From positions 1-45,208 of the forward strand of contig JAFXUS010000058.1 in assembly GCA_017535125.1 (NCBI GenBank): a stretch of DNA of 45,208 nt, written 5' to 3'. The first letter of the stretch is position 1. Every line of letters begins with the position of its first letter. Under the pieces are notes generated by a model. The model was not told the DNA's origin, searched no databases, and saw nothing but the letters and a program-made list of their open reading frames with translations. This stretch comes from Bacteroidales bacterium (GTDB taxonomy: Bacteria > Bacteroidota > Bacteroidia > Bacteroidales > UBA932). Shown here piece after piece: positions 39,748 through 45,208 of this stretch. Position numbers and translations under genes: made by a program.

Positions 39748-42330
39748 ATGGAAATGAAATTAGGACGGATTCTGACCCTTCTGGCACTGCTCCTTGCCCC
39801 GGCTCTCTCCCGGGCGCAGAGCGGCGACGTTGAAGTGGATTACAACCATCCGCAGAAATATATCATCGCGGGGATTTCGGTCGAGGGCAATACGGTGTTC
39901 GGCGAATCGCAGATCGTCAATCAGACGGGTCTGCACAAGGGTATGGAAGTGACCGTCCCCGGTGACGACCTGGCCAACGTGATCCGCCGGCTGTATCTCC
40001 AGCGTTTCTTCGAAGACGTCGCCATCGAGATCGACAGCCTGAGCGCCGGACGCGACTCCGCCTGGTTCAAGATTCGCATAAAGGAGCGCCCGCGCGTATC
40101 CCGCTGGACGTTCAGCGGTGTCAAGACGAGCGAGCGGAAGGATATCGAGGAGCGCCTGAACCTCCGTCGCGGCGGCGAGTTCTCCGAGTATGTGGAGAAG
40201 ACTTCCGCCGACATCATCAAGCGCTACTTCGCCGAAAAGGGCTTCCTGCTCTGTGACGTCAAGGCCGAAGTGCAGCGCGATACCGTGGTGAAGAACGCCA
40301 TCCGTGTCAATTTCGCCATCGATAAAGGCGAAAAGGTCCGCATCAAGGACATCAACTTCATCGGCAACGAGCACATCAAGAATTACAAGCTGGCGCGCTC
40401 GATGAAGAAGACCAAGTCGAACAAGTTCTACAACTTCTTCCATAGCAAGAAATTCAACGAGAAGGAGTATCTCGCCGACAAGAAATCCGCCCTGAGCGCA
40501 TTCAACGAAGCGGGATACCGCGATGCCCGCCTGGTCCGTGATTCCGTTTATTATGTGGCGCCGGGCCGTCTCGGCATCGACCTGGAGTTCGAGGAAGGTG
40601 AAAAGTATTTTTTCCGCGACGTGAACTGGACCGGCAACTCCGTTTATGCCTCCCAGACCCTCGACGAGGTGCTGGGCATCAAGAAGGGCGACGTCTATGA
40701 CGTGGTCACCATGGAGAAGCGCCTGTTCGGCGGCGGCAAGCAGAACGAACTGGACATCACCAAACTGTATCGCGACAACGGCTTCCTTTTCTTCAACGTT
40801 ACGCCGGTCGAGACCAACATCCAGCATGATTCCGTGGACGTGGAGCTCCGGATTTCCGAAGGCAAGCAGGCCACGCTCAACAATATCGTCATCAACGGCA
40901 ACGACCTGACCAACGAGAAGGTCGTCCGCCGCCAGATCTTCACCCGTCCGGGCTACCTGTTCAGCCAGTCCGATTTCGAGCGCTCCGTGCGCGAAATCGC
41001 CTCGCTGGGGCAGTTCGATCCGGAAGTGGCCATGGATCCTGCGCGCGGTTTCTCCGTCCTGCCCAATGCGCTTGACAACACGGTGGACATCGTGTACAAC
41101 GTGGTCGAGAAGCCGTCCTCCCAGCTGGAGGTCTCCGGCGGTTGGGGCGGCAATACCTTCGTGGCGACCGTGGGCGTGAGCTTCAACAACTTCTCCACGC
41201 ACCGTTTCTTCGACAAGGGCGCCTGGCGTCCGGTTCCGCTCGGCGACGCGCAGAACCTGGCCTTCCGCTTCCAGACCAACGGTACCTATTACACCGCCCT
41301 GACGGCGAGCTTTACGGAGCCGTGGCTGTTCGGCAAGAAGCCGACTTCGCTCAGCCTGAGCGCCTATTATACCCGCCAGACCAGTTCCTATCTCGCGCTC
41401 AACATCCTCAATCACGACCGCGAGATGAACGTGTTCGGCTTCTCCGCCTCGCTGGGTATGCGCCTGAAATGGCCGGACAACTATTTCGTTCTCTACAATG
41501 GCTTCAGCTGGCAGACTTATCAGCTGAACAACTGGTATTCCGGCTATTTCATCATCGACGACGGCGTCACGCACAACATCAGCTATACGCTCAGCCTGAT
41601 CCGCAACTCCACCGACCAGCAGATCTACCCGCGTATGGGTTCGGAGTTCTCGTTCTCGCTGCAGCTCACGCCGCCGTTCTCCCTGTTCCGCAAGTACGAC
41701 TTCGACGCCGACGGCAACAAGGTGCCCGTCAAGAGCTATAAGGACGTCAACTATGACAACTGGTCCGGCAGGGACCGCTACAAGTGGATCGAATACCACA
41801 AGTGGAAATTCTCCGCCACGATGTACAACAAGCTGATCGGCGACCTCGTGCTCATGACGCGCGCGCAGTTCGGCTACCTGGGCTACTACAACCGCAACTG
41901 GGGTTATTCCCCGTTCGAGGGCTTCCTCGTGGGCGGCGACGGTATGTCGGGTTATTATTCCTACGGTACGGAAATGATCGCCCTGCGCGGTTACGAGAAC
42001 AATTCGCTGACGCCGTATCTGCCGTCGAAGTACAATGCCAACGGCTACGCCTACGCCGGTAACGTGTATGACAAGTTCACCATCGAGCTCCGCTATCCGG
42101 TGATCCTGCAGCCCCAGTCCACCATCTATGCGCTGGCATTCCTGGAGGGAGGTAACTGCTGGTCCGACATCAAAGAATTCAATCCTTTCAACATCAAACG
42201 CAGCGCTGGCGTCGGTGTTCGCATCTTCTTACCGATGGTGGGTCTGCTCGGTGTTGACTGGGGATGGGGATTTGACGGACCGGAAGGGTCGAAGAGCCAG
42301 TTCCACTTCGTCATCGGACAACAGTTCTAA
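39748..42330 (+). CDS. bamA: Outer membrane protein assembly factor BamA
   Basis: 860 residues. Signal peptide (LTLLALLLAPALSRAQ) is followed by five POTRA-like repeats to about residue 430. Examples are YIIAGISVEGNTVFGESQIVNQTGLHKG, DINFIGNEHIKNYKLAR, DVNWTGNSVYASQTLDEVLGIKKGDV and LNNIVINGNDLTNEKVVRRQI. The 16-strand Omp85 barrel ends with GSKSQFHFVIGQQF, the terminal aromatic signal. It contains the lid-lock-region pattern ALRGYENNSLTP. Inserts beta-barrels into the outer membrane. ATG 39748 or 39754 are both possible; a TTG at 39733 overlaps the promoter box. Followed by skp. Confidence 0.96.
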   Translation: MEMKLGRILTLLALLLAPALSRAQSGDVEVDYNHPQKYIIAGISVEGNTVFGESQIVNQTGLHKGMEVTVPGDDLANVIRRLYLQRFFEDVAIEIDSLSAGRDSAWFKIRIKERPRVSRWTFSGVKTSERKDIEERLNLRRGGEFSEYVEKTSADIIKRYFAEKGFLLCDVKAEVQRDTVVKNAIRVNFAIDKGEKVRIKDINFIGNEHIKNYKLARSMKKTKSNKFYNFFHSKKFNEKEYLADKKSALSAFNEAGYRDARLVRDSVYYVAPGRLGIDLEFEEGEKYFFRDVNWTGNSVYASQTLDEVLGIKKGDVYDVVTMEKRLFGGGKQNELDITKLYRDNGFLFFNVTPVETNIQHDSVDVELRISEGKQATLNNIVINGNDLTNEKVVRRQIFTRPGYLFSQSDFERSVREIASLGQFDPEVAMDPARGFSVLPNALDNTVDIVYNVVEKPSSQLEVSGGWGGNTFVATVGVSFNNFSTHRFFDKGAWRPVPLGDAQNLAFRFQTNGTYYTALTASFTEPWLFGKKPTSLSLSAYYTRQTSSYLALNILNHDREMNVFGFSASLGMRLKWPDNYFVLYNGFSWQTYQLNNWYSGYFIIDDGVTHNISYTLSLIRNSTDQQIYPRMGSEFSFSLQLTPPFSLFRKYDFDADGNKVPVKSYKDVNYDNWSGRDRYKWIEYHKWKFSATMYNKLIGDLVLMTRAQFGYLGYYNRNWGYSPFEGFLVGGDGMSGYYSYGTEMIALRGYENNSLTPYLPSKYNANGYAYAGNVYDKFTIELRYPVILQPQSTIYALAFLEGGNCWSDIKEFNPFNIKRSAGVGVRIFLPMVGLLGVDWGWGFDGPEGSKSQFHFVIGQQF

Positions 42331-42372
42331 TGGCACAGTTTTTATAGGGTAACAACTAAAATTAATTTGAAT

Positions 42373-42951
42373 ATGAAAAAAATTCTTTTGATTGCCGCTA
42401 TGGCTTTTACTGCGACTGCCGCTTTTGCGCAGCCGAAGTTCGCCCACGTGAATTCCACCGAGCTGGTCCAGCTCTGCCCTGAGATGGACAAGGCCCGCGA
42501 GACCATGACCGCCGCGAGCAACGAAGCCCAGGAGACTTTCAATGATATGCAGGCGGAGTTCAACAGCAAGTACCAGACCTACCAGTCCAAGGGCAGCACC
42601 TGGACGGACGCGATCCGCCAGAGCAAGGAGAAGGAGCTGACTGAGATCCAGCAGCGTCTCCAGGAGTTCTCCCAGACGGTCCAGATGGAGCTCCAGCAGC
42701 AGCAGGAGCAGCTGATGCAGCCGATCTACCAGAAGGTCAACGAGGTCGTTCAGGACCTGGCCAAGAAGGGTGGCTACATCTACGTGTTCGACATCCAGTC
42801 CCTGGTGTATGTCGATCCTGCACAGAGCTTCGATCTCACGGCCGACGCCCGCAAGGCCCTGAACATCCCGGCCGACAGGACGCTCGAGTCCCTGGCCGCC
42901 GAGCTTCAGGCCCAGCAGGCTGCCGCCCAGCAGGCTGCCGCCCAGCAGTAA
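42373..42951 (+). CDS. skp: Periplasmic chaperone Skp/OmpH
   Basis: 192 residues. Signal peptide MKKILLIAAMAFTATAAFAQ, then the Skp fold: strand FAHVNSTELVQLCPEMDKA, a long Gln/Glu-rich coiled coil (to about residue 115), and return strands YIYVFDIQSLVYVDPAQSFDLTADARKAL. Holds unfolded outer membrane proteins on their way to BamA, which is encoded just upstream (42-base gap). The C-terminus is a short Ala-Gln tail from 15-base tandem repeats. A strong terminator follows 12 bases after the stop. Confidence 0.93.
   Translation: MKKILLIAAMAFTATAAFAQPKFAHVNSTELVQLCPEMDKARETMTAASNEAQETFNDMQAEFNSKYQTYQSKGSTWTDAIRQSKEKELTEIQQRLQEFSQTVQMELQQQQEQLMQPIYQKVNEVVQDLAKKGGYIYVFDIQSLVYVDPAQSFDLTADARKALNIPADRTLESLAAELQAQQAAAQQAAAQQ
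42910..42948 (+). repeat. 15-base tandem repeat at the skp 3' end
   Basis: The unit GCCCAGCAGGCTGCC occurs 2.6 times and encodes AQQAA units just before the stop codon. Copies are identical, so slippage could change the tail length without shifting the frame. Confidence 0.85.
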
Positions 42952-42963
42952 CAGACGCTTCCG

Positions 42964-42997
42964 CCTCGTCCCGCCTTCGGGCGGGACGAGGTTTTTT
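42964..42997 (+). terminator. Intrinsic terminator after skp
   Basis: A perfect 12-bp stem CCTCGTCCCGCC / GGCGGGACGAGG with the very stable TTCG tetraloop (42976-42979) is followed by TTTTTT (42992-42997). This is the clearest rho-independent terminator in the window and separates bamA-skp from korA. Confidence 0.95.
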
Positions 42998-43033
42998 CTT
43001 CTAACCTGAACCACATTACTACACTAACACATA

Positions 43034-44878
43034 ATGATGCAACACAAAGTCGTTGACGCCAAGGATGTTGTGATCAGATTCGCTGGAGATTCGGGTGATG
43101 GCATGCAGCTCACCGGGTCTCTTTTTGCGGATATGTCCGCCATCTATGGCAATGGTCTTTCCACATTCCCGGACTATCCGGCCGAGATCCGCGCCCCGCA
43201 CGGGACGGTCTCGGGCGTGTCCGGTTTCCAGGTGCACATCGGCAGCGGAAAGGTCTCCACGCCCGGAGACTTCTGTGACCTGCTGGTGGCCATGAACCCC
43301 GCCGCCCTCAAGGCGAACGCCAAATGGTGCAAGCGCCACGCGATGATCCTCGTGGACGAGGATTCTTTCGACGAGGCGGGCATGAAGAAGGCGGGATTCA
43401 CCACCGAAAATCCTTTCACGGAGCTGGGGGTCGAAGACAGGACCCTCATCGTCGCCCCGATTACGACGCTGACCCAGGAGAGCCTGAAGGACAGCGGGAT
43501 GGACAACAAGGCCATCCTCAAGTGCAAGAACATGTTCACCCTCGGCATGGCCTGCTACATCTACAACCGGCCGCTGGAATACATCTATGCTTATCTGGAG
43601 AAGAAATTCGCCAAGAAGCACCCCGAGGTCATCGAACCGAACAAGAAAGTCCTTTTCGACGGTTTCAACTACGCCGCGAACATCCAGGCGATCGCCAACA
43701 CCTACACGATCGCTCCGGCGCAGCAGCTGGAGAAGGGTACCTACCGCAATATCACGGGCAACCAGGCCACGGCCTGGGGCCTGCTTGCCGCTTCCGAGAA
43801 GTCGGGCCTGTCCCTCTTCTGCGGATCCTATCCCATTACGCCGGCCACGGCGATCCTCGAGGAGCTCGCGCTCCACAAGAGCCTGGGCGCCAAGACGCTG
43901 CAGGCGGAAGATGAGATCGCGGGCATCTGCACGGCCATCGGCGCCGCCTATGCCGGCAACCTGGCCGTGACCACCACCTCCGGTCCGGGCCTCTCCCTGA
44001 AGTCCGAGGCCATGGGCCTGGCCGTGATGGCCGAGCTGCCGCTGGTGGTCGTGGACGTGCAGCGCGGCGGCCCCTCGACGGGCCTGCCGACCAAGACGGA
44101 GCAGTCCGACCTGAACCAGGCGCTCTACGGACGCAACGGCGAATGCCCGATGGCGGTCGTCGCCGCCCATTCGCCGGCCCATTGCTTCGACGCCGCCTTC
44201 CAGGCCGCGAAAATCGCCCTGGAGCACATGACGCCGGTCCTGCTGCTTTCCGAGGGCTTCCTCGGTAACGGCTCCGAGCCCTGGCGCATCCCTTCGATGA
44301 AGGATTATCCCGAAATCAAGCCGCCTTTCGTGCAGGGCATCCTGCCGGAAGGGGAGAAGTTCAAACCCTTCGAGCGCGACCCCGAGACGCTCGTGCGCCG
44401 CTGGGCCCTGCCGGGCCAGCGCGGCTTCGAGCACCGCGTGGGCGGCCTCGAGAAGAACCACGCCGGCGTGCTCTCCACCGATCCCGCTAACCACGCGCTG
44501 ATGGTGGCCGAGCGGGCCGAGAAGGTGGAGCGCATCGCGCGCGACCTGCCCGCCCTCGAGATCCTGAACGGCCCCGCCTCCGGCAAGCTGCTGGTGGTCG
44601 GCTGGGGCGGCACCTACGGCCATATCCTCTCCGCCGTGCAGGAGATCGGCGATGCCGTCTCCTACGTGCATTTCGACTACATCAACCCGCTTCCCGCGAA
44701 CACGGAGGAGGTTTTCTCGAAGTTCGGGAAGATCCTCGTCTGCGAGCTCAACAGCGGGCAGTTCGCGGATTACCTCCGGGCGAAGTTCCCCGGCCGGGAC
44801 ATCCGCAAGTTCAACAAGGTCCAGGGCCAGCCGTTCCTCGTGAGCGAGCTCGTCGAGGCCATTCAAAAGGAGATGTAG
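43034..44878 (+). CDS. korA: 2-oxoacid:ferredoxin oxidoreductase, fused gamma-alpha subunit
   Basis: 614 residues. The N-terminal gamma (catalytic) domain is about residues 10-190: DVVIRFAGDSGDGMQLTGSLFA and FPDYPAEIRAPHGTVSGVSGFQVHIG. The alpha (pyrimidine-binding and transketolase C-like) domain begins near 235, with TGNQATAWGLLAA, SYPITPATAILEEL, EDEIAGICTAIGAAYAG and TTTSGPGLSLKSEAMGLAVMAELPLVVVDVQRGGPSTGLPTKTEQSDL. This is the fusion typical of KorA-type enzymes, which decarboxylate 2-oxoglutarate (or a related 2-oxoacid) to the acyl-CoA and reduce ferredoxin, or run in reverse. The partner korB starts three bases after the stop. Exact substrate choice is not certain. Confidence 0.94.
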   Translation: MMQHKVVDAKDVVIRFAGDSGDGMQLTGSLFADMSAIYGNGLSTFPDYPAEIRAPHGTVSGVSGFQVHIGSGKVSTPGDFCDLLVAMNPAALKANAKWCKRHAMILVDEDSFDEAGMKKAGFTTENPFTELGVEDRTLIVAPITTLTQESLKDSGMDNKAILKCKNMFTLGMACYIYNRPLEYIYAYLEKKFAKKHPEVIEPNKKVLFDGFNYAANIQAIANTYTIAPAQQLEKGTYRNITGNQATAWGLLAASEKSGLSLFCGSYPITPATAILEELALHKSLGAKTLQAEDEIAGICTAIGAAYAGNLAVTTTSGPGLSLKSEAMGLAVMAELPLVVVDVQRGGPSTGLPTKTEQSDLNQALYGRNGECPMAVVAAHSPAHCFDAAFQAAKIALEHMTPVLLLSEGFLGNGSEPWRIPSMKDYPEIKPPFVQGILPEGEKFKPFERDPETLVRRWALPGQRGFEHRVGGLEKNHAGVLSTDPANHALMVAERAEKVERIARDLPALEILNGPASGKLLVVGWGGTYGHILSAVQEIGDAVSYVHFDYINPLPANTEEVFSKFGKILVCELNSGQFADYLRAKFPGRDIRKFNKVQGQPFLVSELVEAIQKEM

Positions 44879-44881
44879 CGT

Positions 44882-45208
44882 ATGGCAACACTGACTTTCA
44901 AAGATTTCAAGAGCGACCAGGAGGTCCGCTGGTGCCCCGGATGCGGCGACCACGCGGTGCTGGCCGCGCTGCAGCGCGCGCTCCCCAAGGTGAGCCAGGC
45001 GCTCAATTATGACAAGGAACGCTACGTGGTGGTGTCCGGTATCGGCTGCTCCTCGCGCCTTCCTTACTATATGGATACCTACGGGTTCCACAGCATCCAC
45101 GGCCGCGCCACGGCGGTCTCCACCGGCATCAAGGTGGCGAATCCCTGGCTGACGGTCTGGCAGGCCTGCGGCGACGGCGACGCCCTCGCCATCGGCGGCA
45201 ACCATTTC
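44882..45208 (+). CDS. korB: 2-oxoacid:ferredoxin oxidoreductase beta subunit (5' part, runs off window)
   Basis: The first 109 codons are visible: [30 protein letters not shown], then [28 protein letters not shown] and a C-terminal [13 protein letters not shown]. The CPGCG pair and later Cys belong to the 4Fe-4S site, and [12 protein letters not shown] is the thiamine diphosphate/Mg-binding motif. It forms the enzyme with KorA. The gene continues beyond base 45208. Confidence 0.94.
   Translation, partial: MATLTFKDFKSDQEVRWCPGCGDHAVLAALQRALPKVSQALNYDKERYVVVSGIGCSSRLPYYMDTYGFHSIHGRATAVSTGIKVANPWLTVWQACGDGDALAIGGNHF

Noticed and set aside
39760..41799. A 679-codon open frame antisense to bamA, and similar frames opposite glpA (3963-5762), glpB (5699-6877) and korA (43019-45205).
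   Set aside because: Same codon-use artefact; the sense strands hold well-conserved genes.

Overview
The window is a GC-rich bacterial chromosome segment, most likely from an uncultured gut-type member of the Bacteroidales (phylum Bacteroidota). Reasons: a SusC/SusD pair, the Bacteroidota form of RNA polymerase omega, repeated upstream matches to the Bacteroidota -7 promoter element TAnnTTTG, weak ribosome binding sites, and the neighbours bamA-skp and bamD-rpoZ-recN. The exact genus cannot be read from the sequence. Almost all of the window is ordinary chromosomal coding sequence. There is no transposase, integrase, phage gene or CRISPR array, and no gap between genes exceeds about 215 bases.

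Layout. 1-1846: 3' part of infB. 1947-4111: a fucose-isomerase-like enzyme and a lipoprotein hydrolase (minus). 4182-14156: a glycerol / glycerol-3-phosphate region holding glpA-glpB-glpC, a glycerophosphodiester phosphodiesterase and glpT in one direction, then an oppositely oriented POTRA-less Omp85-type barrel, then glpK-glpF. Together these release glycerol-3-phosphate from phosphodiesters, import it or glycerol, phosphorylate glycerol and pass electrons from glycerol-3-phosphate to the quinone pool. 14267-19813 (minus): tRNA-Gln, tadA and an isolated susC-susD pair. 20029-23846: polA, an overlapping ECF sigma factor and a convergent Fur-family regulator. 23932-25951: radC and miaB. 26008-28916: LEA-like lipoprotein, SPOR protein, rpoN and a second Fur-family regulator. 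28939-32670: trxB, bamD, rpoZ, recN. 32785-38101 (minus): a six-gene run led by pdxJ with a Skp/OmpH-like protein, a glycosyltransferase, a periplasmic-binding-fold lipoprotein and two unrecognised proteins. 38181-42951: nadK, uppS, bamA, skp. 43034-end: korA and the start of korB, a ferredoxin-dependent 2-oxoacid oxidoreductase.

The most unusual signals are small. (1) The polA linker between the 5'-nuclease and Klenow parts is made of stacked palindromes resembling intergenic repeat DNA, and the following proofreading domain lacks its catalytic motifs. (2) Two hairpins far apart share the loop CTTGA and flanking bases but carry different, compensating stem pairs; one of them supplies the last codons of the Fur-family gene. 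(3) Two tandem hairpins behind recN share a TTGTGTCCC arm and also differ by a compensated base pair. (4) A POTRA-less Omp85 barrel sits inside the glycerol region. I did not find a clearly new multi-gene defence or metabolic system.
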